Below are positions 43,611 to 55,010 of a DNA stretch of 64,000 nt, one piece after another; within the stretch, counting starts at the first letter, position 1; each line of letters begins with the position of its first letter. The notes beneath the pieces are model-generated. The model ran no database searches. It saw nothing but the letters and a program-made list of their open reading frames with translations, and had not been told where the DNA came from. Where the stretch lies: assembly GCA_002007465.1 (NCBI GenBank), contig LNAC01000231.1, forward strand, positions 1,459,384 through 1,523,383. The letters run 5' to 3'. The DNA is from Ailurus styani (taxonomy: Eukaryota > Chordata > Mammalia > Carnivora > Ailuridae). The position numbers and the translations under genes were made by a program.

Positions 43611-43648
43611 GGTTCTTTCTTTCGTTCTTTCTTTCTTTCTCTCTTTCA
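43611..43648. repeat. (TTCT)n short microsatellite
   Basis: TTCTTTCTTTCGTTCTTTCT and following units with small interruptions. Confidence 0.85.
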
Positions 43649-43680
43649 GTTAATTATGCTAATTAAAATTAGGACTTCCA

Positions 43681-43886
43681 GGGTGCCTGGGTAGTTTAGT
43701 TGGTAAAGCTACTGCCTTCGGCTCAGGTCATGATCCTGGAGTCCCGGGACTGAGTCCCACATCAGGATCCCAGCTCCGCGGGGAGTCTGCTTCCCCCTCT
43801 GACCTTCTCCCCTCTCATGCTCTCACTTGCTCTTTCTCTCTCTCTCTCTCTCTCAAATAAATAAATAAATAAATAAAATCTTAAAA
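43681..43886 (+). mobile_element. CAN-SINE with 16-bp TSD and expanded (AAAT)n tail
   Basis: Forward copy with GGGTGCCTGGGTAGTTTAGT, a (TC)n stretch and five AAAT units in the tail. AAAATTAGGACTTCCA (43665-43680) and AAAATTAGAACTTCCA (43887-43902) differ at one base. Confidence 0.94.
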
Positions 43887-43902
43887 AAAATTAGAACTTC
43901 CA

Positions 43903-46900
43903 CCATTAAAATTACCTACAGCTTTATGGTTCTCGCTGCTATTGTTGGTGTACACTGAAAACACTCCAACAGAGGGCACCAAGAATTGCTTGTGATCTAT
44001 CCACCCACACAGTCTTGTCACTTTGGAAAGATTGTAGACAGCACAACTAATAAAGTTATTGTGCTCTTGTGAAAGAATAATAGCATGTTTGAAGAGAGTG
44101 TATTAACCCTGTTGTAAAGTGTTGATTGCACTCCATAGTAAAGGAAATGAAAGAACAAAGATAAAGTGTTTTTAATTCTTACCCTGTTTGCTCTTGCTTG
44201 TTTTATTCCATTTCAATTTACACCTATATTCAAGAACACTACAAATGTATCACCCGGCTTCAAAAGCAGTTTTATTTTTCCTACAGACTTTTGTAACAAT
44301 TTGATGCTTTAAAGAATAGATATGTAAGCTATTTAGAAAGTGATGAATAAGAAATATCCCATCTCAACTGTGAACTCAATTTGCTATGTTTACTATAATA
44401 AAAAGAGAAGAAAGAGGGAGAAGAAAGATGGGGAGAGAGAGAAAGAAAAAAAGAGAGAGAATGGAGAGAGAAAGAGATAGAGAAAGAAACAAGTTATTTT
44501 GTTTTACTTTTTTGTTGTTACCTTCCAAGATTTCTATTTACTGAGCCCTAACAGTAACAAGTTATAATGCTGATTGCAAACTTTTGGAGAATATAGCAAT
44601 AAGAAAACAGTCAATATTTCTGAAACCTCAAATTTGACATTAGAAATTTCTAATGTTTTGCTGATCCTCATTGAAGACTATTAATGCAAATAATATATGC
44701 ACAAGTATGAATATTCATCCAAATTAACATCCTGACACATAAGGAGTAAGCTCTTTGGAAGGTGGATGGTGTGAGAAGCAGAAGTAAGGGAAATCATTTG
44801 GATATTGGGGTTCTTTAATCAAAATCAGAAAGGGAACTACTGAAATTTTAGTTTCAGACTATAGAGTTCATTAAGTTTACAACACTAATGCTACATTTCT
44901 TACATAAAAACATGATATACATGAAAACAAGTAATATTTACATATTGATTGCCTCTATATTCATTGTGGTATAACAATTGTTCAGAGTAGAACTCATAAG
45001 TATTGATGTGTAAACATAAATTGGATTCCAGGTAAATGAGAAAAATATTCAAAGTTTAAATTTAAAGATTTTTTAAACAAAAAAAAAATTATGACAAGAT
45101 GAAGCTCCACAGTTTTGAGGAGCAATTGATGGACATTTCATACATTATTTATTAGATATAAATCAACATTTATAAATCAGATAAAAATCATTTAAAAATC
45201 AGATAAAATTATCTTATTATTGTTAATGAACATCATTTGAAATCATCCTTGTGTAGTGATCCAGTAAGTATAAAAACCACTTACCTTCTCTGAACTACTT
45301 CCTTTGAGAACAGAGTTCCTATAATTGCTTCCCCATCTCTCTCTCTCTCTCTCTTCTGAGATGTATCTGTAAAGACATTTGGCATCTCATCAGCAAAAAC
45401 AGCAGCTGGAGAAAGGCCTTGCTACGTGCTCTGTCAAGGGAATTGCAAGTTTAGGTGGGGTTTTAATAGACATCAAGGATTTACTGATATAACATAGATT
45501 ACATGCTTTCATTCTATTATTTGTATCTTTCTCTTTTAATGGAAATGAAAACAATTACAGAGCAGAAGAGATAAAGCTCCTCTTTGAGAGTACTGCATTC
45601 TAGTTGAGGAAGAGGTATGAAGTGATAAATACATGCATAACGTAGGTATTTACACATCACATGACACTAGTTAAACTTAATTTCCATGTTCAAATCTTGT
45701 AGGAAACATCTGTGAAAGTCCACCCAAGCCAACAAATCAACAACATCCTATGTAAGTGGAGGACTTTTTTATTATCTTTTTTTTATTCTAATTAACAGCT
45801 TCCTGGAATGGCTAGCAAATATCTGGCATTTCTACATTTCTAATGTTGTTACTAAGTTGTCTCTCCCATAAATTTCACACAATTTGGACTTTAAAAAAAA
45901 TACAAATTAGACAACTGTTCCCTGATTCTAACCCTCAAGATTTCCTTCCTGGTGCACGGTTAGTCCTTCAATGCGGCAAGCCCCACTCTATGTGCCGTGG
46001 TCCTATGTCAAACATAAGCAACGGTTCAACAAATTGAGAAGTAAATCTCGATCTAAAAAGGAAAAACATACTTGATAGAGCTCCAGTAAATATATGAGAT
46101 GTGGATATTATAAAATAGTCAAATTACTCTGTGTTTGATTCATGCTTAACTGAAGAATCATAGAAATAATGGAGGTGGACTCATCCATCAAATTAAACAT
46201 TCATTTTAACTTTTCATTTTAAAATTAAGTCATATTTCTTGCGGGAATTTTAGAAACAAATTTCATTTAAGCACCGTAGGTTGAACTTTCGTGTTTACTT
46301 CCACAGCCTCTAGAAATGAAAGTAATGCGAATAAAATAAACCTGTAAGGACAAAGAGAATTAGAGAGAAGACAATAGCAGGCAAGAGATGTGAACAAAGT
46401 TTTAGAACATGAAAGCAGATGGAGAGTAAGCAAACTGGCGAGCTAGATGAAGATGTAATCTAAGACCTACAAAGGAGAATATTAAAATATTAGACTCACC
46501 CTTCAGAATCCCACAAAGCCCTGGGCCACAGTGGCTCCTGGTATGGTCCAGGCAGAGGTAGGCCCTGAGATCAGTTTCTGCCACTTCCACAGAAGGCCCC
46601 AGGTTTAATCAGGGACATGGAGGCATAGCACTGAAAAAAGAATTAGAGTTAAGCGAAAGACTGAGTGTTGAATAGTTGTAACTCGCTTCCCACTAACCAC
46701 CAACTCTCTTCTTTGCCAATCTCCAAGAACACCAGCAATGAGTTACAAATCCAGCCACATTTGAGGAAAGCCTCCAACGCTTAACACAGGAAACAAAACA
46801 AAGTTTGAGAATTTACCCTCTCTTCAGCAGTATATATAAGAATGCTTATTTTTCTCATGACCTTTTCAGTCGTGGATATTTATAATCAGTTAAAATAATA

Positions 46901-46944
46901 TAATCTTATGTCAAGTGTCTTACCATAATAAATTAAATTAATTA
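43903..46944. other. Unique 3-kb stretch
   Basis: No transposable element recognised. A purine-rich low-complexity patch (GAAAGA/GAGAGA) is at 44399-44490 and a (CT)n run at 45338-45354. A slightly GC-richer patch at 46480-46620 has no gene-like frame. This is one of the larger repeat-free blocks. Confidence 0.45.
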
Positions 46945-46974
46945 GTAAGTAAGTAGATAGATGATAGATAGATT

Positions 46975-47017
<43 letters not shown>

Positions 47018-47041
47018 GATAGATACATAGATACATACATA
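46945..47041. repeat. (GATA)n tetranucleotide microsatellite
   Basis: About 11 uninterrupted GATA units near 46974-47017, flanked by imperfect TAGA, GATGATA and TACA units. It is a likely polymorphic locus. Confidence 0.96.
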
Positions 47042-47675
47042 GGGGCAAAGTGTTTGTATAAATTGCCCAAAGCCTAATACGTAATAAAGTAGTAGTTACA
47101 GGTGGGATCTGAATCTAGCTTGTTAGCTTCCATGGTTTATGCTTTAGGCAACTTACATTCTTTAAAATATGAATTCTGCATTTTATTCTCCAATTTATGG
47201 TTTGTTCTCTGAAGTCTGATATTGATAAATATGTTGGTTTATTGCTGTTTAGATGACTGATTTTTAAGATTTAAATTTGTCCATCTTTTTTTAATTGCTA
47301 ACAGTTAATTTTATTCTTTTTGTCCTGTCTTTTAACAAAGCAAACTTTCCACAACAGGATTATATCAAATATTCTCTCATTTTTCCTCCCAATAATGTTA
47401 AAAATTAATGCATTGGAAATATGCTTTTATATATATATACATATATATATGTCATTTTCCAATAATATCTATTGAATAATTTGGTCTTTCCACACTGGAT
47501 TTAAAATGTTTCTCTCTCTTTCTATGGTTTCCTGTATTCTATAGAAATATTCATTTATATGTTCACTTTGGATCTCAGTAAAAACAATTTTTAAGACCTA
47601 GACTATCAGAAGAAAATTTAACAAGCTCATCTTTTACCAATATGACAATTAATTTACTATCTTCAGGTTTTTTTT
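47042..47675. other. Unique or very old L1-like stretch
   Basis: Weak resemblance to antisense L1M around 47320-47600 (for example ATTTGGTCTTTCCACACTGG) and a short (TA)n at 47431-47451. Not assigned. Confidence 0.3.
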
Positions 47676-48722
47676 TTCTTAAGATTTTATATAAATTCAA
47701 GTTAGTTAACATAAAGTGTATTACTAGTTTCAGGGGTAAAATTTTGTGACTCATCAGTTGCATGTAACACCCAGTGCTCATTACATCAAGTGCCCTCCTT
47801 AAAGCTCATCACCCAATTACCCCATCCCCCCACCCACCTCCCCTCCAACAACCCTCAGTTTGTTCCATATAGTTAAGAGTCTTTTATGGTTTGTGTCCCT
47901 CTCTGCTTTCGCCTTATTTTATTTTTCCTTCCATTCTCCTATGCTCATCAATTTTGTTTCTTAAATTACAAATGAGTGAAATTATATGGTATTTGTCTTT
48001 CTCAGACTTATTTTACTTAGCATAGTACCTTCTAGTTCCATCCACATCACTGTAAATGGCAAGATTTCATTCTTTTTGTTGGTTTAGCAATATTCCATGG
48101 TATATATATACCCTATCTCACAACTTCCTTACCCATTCATTTGAGGATGGACATCTAGGATATTTCCATGTTTTTGCTATTGTGGACACTGGGTGCATGT
48201 GCCCATTCAAATCACTATGTTTGTATCCTTCAGATAAATACCTAGTAGTGCAATTGCTGTGTCCTGGAGTAGTTCTATTTTTAACTTTTTGAGGAACCTC
48301 CATACTATTTTCCAGATTGGTTGCAACAGTTTGCATTCCCACCAACAGTGAAAGAGGGTTCCCTTTCTCTGCATCCTCACCAACATCTGTTGTTTCCTGA
48401 CTTGTTAATTTTAGCCATTCTGACCTGTGTGAGGTGGTATCTCACTGTGCTTTTGATTTGTATTTCCCTGATGATGAGTGATCAGCTTTTTTTCATGTGT
48501 CTGTTAGCCATTTGTATGTCTTCTTTGGAGAAATGTCTGTTCATATCTTCTGCCCATTTCTTGACTAGATGTTTTTTGGATGTTGAGTTTGACAAGTTCT
48601 TTATAGATTTTGGATACTAGTCCTTTATCTAATATATCATTGGCAAATATCTTCTCCCAGTCCAAAGGTTGCCTTTAATGGGTTTTTTTAATTATTCTTT
48701 TTTTAAATAGTTTGGTTTTATA

Positions 48723-48906
48723 CAGTTGACCCTTAGAAAACAAGGATTTGAACTGCATGAATTAACTTACACATGAACTTTTTTTTAAAGATAAATTCAG
48801 TACACTACTGAAAATGTATTTTGTCTTCCCTGTGATTTTCTTAATAACACTTCCTTCTTTTTTAGCTTACTTTATTGTAAGAATACAGTATATAATACAT
48901 ATGTTA
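48723..48906 (+). mobile_element. Tigger-like (TcMar) DNA transposon fragment inside L1
   Basis: CAGTTGACCCTTAGAAAACA after a TA dinucleotide, GGATTTGAACTGCATGAATT, and TAGCTTACTTTATTGTAAGA, AATACAGTATATAATACATA match a Tigger-type terminal region. The other terminus is missing. Confidence 0.6.
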
Positions 48907-48921
48907 CAGGATTTCTTCTCC

Positions 48922-49088
48922 TTCAGTGCCTGAAGTCACTTGGTCACACCACTTTGACAAATGAAGAGGTAGACCAGACAGAGTGATGGGCAGCAAAGCA
49001 AGGTTTATTGAGCAATAGTAAAGTTTACTGAATGATAGAGTACAAAGTTCCTGAAGAGGGAGGGGACCTGAGAGGTTTGGCCTAACTT
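48922..49088 (-). mobile_element. LTR fragment with poly-A signal, inside L1
   Basis: Reverse orientation reads TTGCTCAATAAACCTTGCTT with AATAAA at 49004-49009, then TGCCCATCACTCTGTCTGGT. This resembles the R-U5 part of an ERV LTR. No internal viral sequence and no TG/CA ends were located. Confidence 0.5.
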
Positions 49089-49143
49089 TTAGTTTTATTG
49101 ATGTTTCCTTTGCTGTACAGAAGATTTTTATCTTGATGAAGTC

Positions 49144-49821
49144 TCAATAGTTTATTTTTGCTTTTGTTTCCCTTGACTTTGGAGATGGGTCTAGTAAGAC
49201 GTTGCTGTGGCCAAGGTCAAAGACATTGCTGCCTCTGTTCTTCTCTAGGATTTTGATGGTTTCCTGTCTCACATTTAGGTAACTTCTTTCCATTTTGAGT
49301 TTATTTCTGTGTATGATGTAAGAAAGTGCCCAGTTCCATTCTTCTGCATGTCGCTGTCCAGTTTTCCCAACATCATTTGTTGAAGAGACCGTCTTTCTCC
49401 TATTACATATTCTTTCCTGCATTGTTGAAGATTAGTTGACCACAGGGTTGAGGGTCCATTTCTGGGTTCTCTGTTCTGTTCCAATGACCTATGTGTCTTT
49501 TTTTGTGCCAGTACCATACTGTCTGGATGATTACAGCTTTGTGACACAGCTTGAAGTCTAGAATGGTGATGCCTCCAGCTTTGGTTTTCTTTTTCCAACA
49601 TGATTTGGCTATTCAGGGTCTTTTCTGGTTCCAACAAATTTTAGAATTGTTTGTTCCAGCTCTGTGAAAAAAAATGCTGGTGTTATTTTGAAAGGGATTG
49701 CATTCAATGTGTAGATTGCTTCAGGTAGTATACAGATTTTAATAATATTTGTTCTGACCCATGGGCATCTGATCCATGCAATGTTTTTCCATTTCTTTGT
49801 GTTTTCTTCAGTTTCTTTCAT
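49144..49821 (-). pseudogene. L1 ORF2 C-terminal-half remnant
   Basis: Overlapping minus frames (49144-49422, 49275-49637, 49609-49821) preserve L1 ORF2 post-RT sequence across at least two frameshifts. Examples are [32 protein letters not shown] and GKLDSDMQKNGTGHFLTSYT. They continue directly from the reverse transcriptase block. No function expected. Confidence 0.8.
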
Positions 49822-49830
49822 AACTGTTCT

Positions 49831-50442
49831 CTAGTTTTCAGAGTACGGATCTTTTACTTCTTTAATTAGGTTTATTCGCAGGTATCTTATGGGTTTTGGT
49901 GAAATTGCAAATGGGATCAATTCCTTGATTTCTCTTTCTGATGCTTCATTATTGGTGTATAGAAATGCAACAGACTTAGGTGCATTGATTTTATATCCTG
50001 TGACTTTGGTGAATTCCTGTATGAGTACTAGCAAGTTTTTGGTGGAGTTTTTCTGGTTTTTTACATAGAGTCTCATGTATTCTGTGAAGAGTGAAAATTT
50101 GACTTCTTCCTTGCTGATTTGGATGCTTTTTATTTCTTTTTGTTGTCTAATTGATGAGGCTAAGACTTCCAGTGCTATGTTGAACAACAGTGGTGAGAGT
50201 GGACATCTCATTGTGTTCCTGGTCCTAGGGGAAAAGCTCTCAGGATTTCCCCCATTGAAGACGATATTAGCTGTGGGTCTTTCATATATGGCCTTTATGC
50301 TGTTAAGGCATCTTCCTTCTATCCCTACTTTCTTGAAGGTTTTTATTAAGAAAGGATATTGTATTTTATCAAATGCTTTCTCTGCATCTATCGAGAGGAT
50401 CATGTGGTTCTTATCCTTTCTTTTGTTAATGTGGTGTATCAT
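49831..50442 (-). pseudogene. L1 ORF2 reverse transcriptase remnant
   Basis: ATG-started 203-codon frame. It keeps the RT A-block [20 protein letters not shown] and the [20 protein letters not shown] block. The catalytic motif that should read F-A-D-D reads F-T-E-Y (in [13 protein letters not shown]), so both metal-binding aspartates are lost. [16 protein letters not shown] follows, as in L1. It was formerly the domain copying L1 RNA at the target site; this copy cannot be active. Confidence 0.9.
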
Positions 50443-50449
50443 GTTGATT

Positions 50450-50870
50450 GATTTGTGGGTATTGAACCACCCTTGCAGACCAGGAATAAATCCTTGAGAA
50501 TTTTTGCATCCATGTCCATCAGGAATATTGGTCTGTAATTCTTTTTTCCGGAGTCTTTGGTTTCAGGATCAAGGTAATGCTGGCCTCAAAGAATGAGTTT
50601 GGAAGTTTTCCTTCCATCTCTATTTTTTGGAACAGTTTCAGAATAGGTACTAATTCTTCTTAAGTGTTTAGTAGAATTCCCCGGGAAGCCATCAGCCTGG
50701 ACTCTTGTTTGTTGGGAGATTTTTTATTTTTGATTCAATTTCTTTGCTGATTATAGGTTGTTCAGGTTTTCCATTTCTTCCTGTTTCCATTTTGGTGGTT
50801 TATATGTTTCTAGGAAGGCATCCATTTCTTCCAGACTGCCTAATTTATTGGCATTTAGCTGCTCATGATA
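50450..50870 (-). pseudogene. L1 ORF2 pre-RT remnant
   Basis: Antisense reading with frameshifts gives PITSKE-like, NLPTNKSPGLMASRG-like and [20 protein letters not shown] segments, then [20 protein letters not shown], leading into the RT block. Stops interrupt all frames. Confidence 0.65.
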
Positions 50871-50877
50871 TGTTCTT

Positions 50878-50989
50878 TTTTTTTTTTTGTCAAGAATTTA
50901 TATCTTGATCCTAATAGCTTTATTTTTCTTATTTTTTTATGTTGTTAGCCAGCATATAGTACATAGTTTTTGATGTAGTGTTCAACAAC
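50878..50989 (-). mobile_element. 112-bp young L1 3'-end insertion with 17-bp TSD
   Basis: Antisense tail of T residues (50876-50889) followed by L1 3' terminal sequence (TGTTGTTAGCCAGCATATAG, TTTTTGATGTAGTGTTCAAC). GCTCATGATATGTTCTT (50861-50877) and GCTCATAATATGTTCTT (50990-51006) flank it with one mismatch. It is one of the shortest clean L1 insertions here. Confidence 0.85.
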
Positions 50990-51164
50990 GCTCATAATAT
51001 GTTCTTATAATTATTTGTATTTCTGATCTGCCCATTGCTGTGAGTAGGGTATTAAAGTCCCCTACTATTATTGTATTATTATCAGTAAGTTTCTTTAAGT
51101 TTGTTATTAATTGATTTATATATTTGAGTGCTCCTAAGGTGGGGGCACAAATATTTACAATTAT

Positions 51165-51542
51165 TCAATCTTCTTGTATGATACAGTGTCCTTCTTCATC
51201 TCTTATTACAGTCTTTGGTTTAAAATCTAGTTTATCTGATATAAATATGGCTACTCCAGCTTTCTTTTGAAAGCTGATAAATGGTTTTCTACCCCCTACT
51301 TTCACTCTAGAGGTGTCTTTAGATCTAAAATGAGTCTCTTGTAGGCAGCAAATTGATGGGTCTTGGGTTTTTTTAATCCATTCTGATACCCTGTGTCTTC
51401 TGATTGGAACATTTAATTCATTTACATTCAGAGTAATTACATCGGAATTTAGTGCCATTGTATTACCTATAAAATTGTTCTTCCTGTAGATTGTCTCTGT
51501 TCCTTTGTAGTCTTTGTTACTTTTGGTATCTCGTTCCTGCAT
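51165..51542 (-). pseudogene. L1 ORF2 endonuclease N-terminal remnant
   Basis: The minus frame includes ITLNVNELNVPIRRHRVSEW, PSICCLQETHFRSKD and GVAIFISDKLDFKPKT, the N-terminal part of the apurinic-type endonuclease. The E in the QETHF motif is kept. GDFN (in TIIVGDFNTLLT) follows at about 51050 after a stop. The rest of the domain is deleted, so it cannot cut DNA. Confidence 0.88.
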
Positions 51543-51809
51543 TAAAGACTCCCATTACTATTTTTTGCAGAGCTGGTTTAGTGTTCACAAACTCCTTTAG
51601 TTTTTGCTTGTCTTGGAAACTCTTTATCTCTCCTATTCTGCATGACAGCCTTGCTGGATAAAGTATTCTGGGCTGCATATTTTTCCCATTTAGCACATTG
51701 AAGATATCATGCCACTCCTTTCTGGCATGCCAGGTCTCTGAAAATAGGTCTGCTACTAGCCTTATGTTTCTACCCTTGTTCTTTAAGGAACTTTTCTCCC
51801 TAGGTGCTT

Positions 51810-52187
51810 TCAGAATTCTCTCTTTATTTTTGCATTTTTCAACTTCACTATGATATATTGTGGTATTGATTTTGAGGGAGGTTCTCTGTGCCTCTTGGAT
51901 TGAATGCCTGTTTTCTTCCCTAAATTAGGGAAATTCTGAGCTACAATTTGTGTAAATAAACCTTCTCCCCCTTTTTCCTGCTCCTCTTCTTCTGGGACTC
52001 CTATGATATGGATATTATTTTGCTTTATGGAATTGATGTGTTCCGTACATCTATATTCGTGATCTAGTAGTTTTCTTTTCCTCTTCTTTTCACCTTCATT
52101 GTTTTCCATAATTTTCTTTTCTATATCATCTGTTCTTGCCTCTAATTCTTTAGTCCTCATTGTGACTGTATCCAGCCTGTTCTGCAT
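51810..52187 (-). pseudogene. L1 ORF1 remnant (coiled coil and RNA-binding region)
   Basis: 125-codon minus frame with a heptad-like E/K-rich stretch (RLDTVTMRTKELEARTDDIE) and the RRM-type segment NNIHIIGVPEEEEQEKGGEG, then IVAQNFPNLGKKTG. These are the hallmark of the L1 ORF1 nucleic-acid chaperone. The C-terminal domain is readable in other frames at 51560-51800. Confidence 0.88.
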
Positions 52188-53309
52188 CTCAGTTACAGCA
52201 TTTTTTTATTTCAGACTAACTAGTTTTTAGATCTTTTATCTCTGCAGGGTCAGGGTTTCTCTGTTGTCTTCTATTCTTTTTTCAGGTCCAACTACTTGTC
52301 TTAAGACTGTTGATCTAAATTCTTGTTCAAATATATTCCTTATATATGTTTTCAGCAAATCTCTGGCTGTGATATCTTCCTACCCTTCCTTTTGGGGAGA
52401 ATTCTCTATCTTGTCATCTTGGCTAAGTTTCTATTTTTTGCATGTTGTGAAACCTTGTTATATTTCCTATACCTCAGAGTAATGCTATATTAAAAAGAGG
52501 TCCTATAATGTCCAGGGCCTGGCACTTCAGGAAGTGTTTCTGGTATAAGCTCTGTCTACTCTGCTGTTGCATTTTGGCTGCTCTATTATTATGTTTAAGA
52601 AAGTTTGTATTTTCAAATAATTATGGAGTCACAGAAAGTTGCAAAGGTAGTACAGAGTGATTCCATGCCTCATTCACCCAATTTCCTCAATGGTTACATC
52701 TTATATAACTATATTACAATATAAACCAGGAAACTGACCCTGGTGCATTGTTTGGGTATAGTTTTTTCTCACTTTATCATGTATATAAATTCATGTAACC
52801 ACCACTATAATCAAGATAGGAACTACTTCATCACCTCCAAGATCTCCTTTTGGCTACCATTTTATGGTCAACATTTACCCTGTATTCCTCACTATCTCTA
52901 ACCTTAAAAAGGACTGATCTACTTTCCATTTCTATAATTTTTCACTTGAAAATATTATATAAATGGAATCAGAATATGCAACCTTTGGATTTGGCTCTTT
53001 AAACTCAACATAATGCTTTTGAGATCCATCCATATTTTCACATATAATAATAATTCATCCTTTTTATTGCTGAGTAATATTCCACATAAAGGATATACTT
53101 TTGAAAGACATTCAACTGTTGGGAGACATTTTAGTTTTTTCCAGTTTGAGGCTATTACAAATAAAACTGCTATAAACAATCATGGACAAATTTTTGTGTG
53201 CACATAAATTTTTATTTGTCTGTGATAAATGCTTGGGAGTGCAATTGCTGGAAGGTATGGTAAATGTAATTCGTTTTTTGGGGGAGAGACTGTTACCAAT
53301 CTTGTAATT

Positions 53310-53430
53310 TTTTTTTTAATTTTAAGTTCCAGTAGAGTTAACATACAGTGTTATATTAGTTTCAGGTGTACAATATAGTAATTCAACAATTCCCTGTATC
53401 ACCTAGTGCTCATTAAATGTATGTAGTTTT
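53310..53430 (-). mobile_element. L1 3'-end fragment inserted in L1M
   Basis: TTAAGTTCCAGTAGAGTTAA, ACATACAGTGTTATATTAGT and TTCAGGTGTACAATATAGTA, then ATCACCTAGTGCTCATTAAA, are the antisense 3' terminus of an L1. The T run at 53310-53318 is its antisense tail. Confidence 0.75.
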
Positions 53431-54433
53431 AAAGAAGTTGTCCTAGTATTTTCGAGAGTGGCTGTAACATTTTACATTCCCAGCAACACGAGAAATTGAA
53501 TTTCTCTACAACCTCATCAGCATTTGATATTGTCACTATTGTTTTTTTCTTTTAGCTGTTCTAATGTATGCGAAGTGGTAACTCATCACAGTCTTAATTT
53601 CTATTTCACTAGTAGCTAATGATGCTGACCATCTTTTCATGTGCTTATTTGTCATCTGTATATTTTCTCCAGTAAAGTATTTCTTCATGTATTTTGGCCA
53701 TTTTCTAATTGCATTATTTTTTATTTGTTTCTTTTTTTTTTTTTTTTTACTGGTGAGTTAGGAGAATTCTTTGTATACTCAAATATGAGTCATTTTTCTT
53801 ATGAGTTTTACACATATTTTCTCTAAGTCTATAGCTTTTCTTTTTATCATTGTAGTAGGATCTGTTGAAGAGAAAAGTTCTTAATCTTAATGAAGCCTAA
53901 CTTACTGGATTTCTTTTTATCCAGGTATCATGCTTTGGGGGGCAACATCTAAGATTCTACAGGGCCTTAGGTCCTAAAGATTATATTCTATATAATCATT
54001 GAGACATTTCATAGTTTTATGTTTTACAGTTAAATGGATGATCCATTTTGAATTAATTTTTGTATAAGCTGTGACATTTTAGTGGAGGATTTTTTTTTTT
54101 TTTTGTCCATAGCTATCTGGTTGCTCCAGCATCATTTGTTAAAAACAGTTTCCTTCTTCATTGAATTGCTTTTGCATCTTTGTAAAAAAATCAGTTTTTC
54201 ATACTTGTTTAGAGGTATCTATGAATTCCTTATTCTGTTCTACTAGTATGTGTGTCTATCTTTTGACCATTACCACACAGTCTTGATTACTGTAGTTATA
54301 TAAGTATTAAATCAAGTGATTTCTCCCACTTTATTCTTATTCTTAAAAATTGTTTTAGCTGATTTAGTCTGTTTGCCTCCCATATAAATTTATAAAAATC
54401 TTGTCCATATCTAAAAAATTACTGACTTTTTTT

Positions 54434-54625
54434 TAAAAGAGTATTTATTTATTTATTTCACAGCGGGAGAGAGATCACAAGGAGGTAGAGAGGCAGGCAG
54501 AGAGAGAGGGGGAAGCAGGCTCCCTGTTGAGCAGAGAGCCCGATGCGGGCCTTGATCCCAGGACCCTGAGATCATGACCTGAGCCGAAAGCAGAGGCTTT
54601 AACCCACTGAGCCACCCAGGCGCCC
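54434..54625 (-). mobile_element. CAN-SINE, young type
   Basis: Full-length reverse copy with TTTAACCCACTGAGCCACCC and a GGGCCTTGATCCCAGGACCC B-box region. The flanks CTGACTTTTTT and CTGATTTTTTA suggest a TSD with one difference. Confidence 0.94.
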
Positions 54626-54821
54626 TGATTTTTTATAGCAATTGCATTATACTGTTTATCAATTTTGGAAGAATTAACATTTATACTATGTTGAAACTTC
54701 CAATCGATGAAAAGATTATATCTCCTCATTTATTTGGAAATTTCAAAGTTTCTTTCACCATTTTGTAATTTTCACCTTACAAGATTTATATATGTTTTGT
54801 TAAGGGTCACAGGATTTTTTT

Positions 54822-55010
54822 TTTTAAAGATTTTATTTATTTATTTGACACAGAGAGAGAGACAGAGAGAGAGAGAATACAAGCAGGGGAAGAGGGAGAA
54901 ACAGGCTTCTCGCGGAGCAGGGAGCCCGATGCGGGGCTCTATCCCAGGACCCTGGGATCATGACCTGAGCTGAAGGCAGACTCTTAATGACTAAGCCACC
55001 CAGGTGCCCC
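54822..55010 (-). mobile_element. CAN-SINE with perfect 20-bp TSD
   Basis: Reverse full-length copy (ACACAGAGAGAGAGACAGAG body). AAGGGTCACAGGATTTTTTT at 54802-54821 and 55011-55030 is identical, the longest intact duplication in the window. The head reads ATGACTAAGCCACCC, so one A-box base has changed. Confidence 0.96.

Larger units (their letters stand above)
47676..52595 (-). mobile_element. Long carnivore L1 (reverse), nearly whole but broken
   Basis: In element order (from high to low coordinates): residual 5' UTR (about 52440-52595, TCCAGGGCCTGGCACTTCAG), ORF1 (about 51555-52440), ORF2 (about 47960-51480) and 3' UTR ending with an antisense CAAGTTAGTTAACATAAAGT at 47700 and a T run at 47670-47679. 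Breaks include an internal deletion of ORF2 between the endonuclease and the pre-RT region (near 51005), a 112-bp L1 insertion at 50878-50989, and a roughly 400-bp composite insertion at 48690-49088. Many stops and frameshifts occur, so it is non-functional. Confidence 0.9.

Noticed and set aside
50075..50497. 140-codon plus frame with hydrophobic stretches
   Set aside because: Antisense shadow of the L1 reverse transcriptase remnant.
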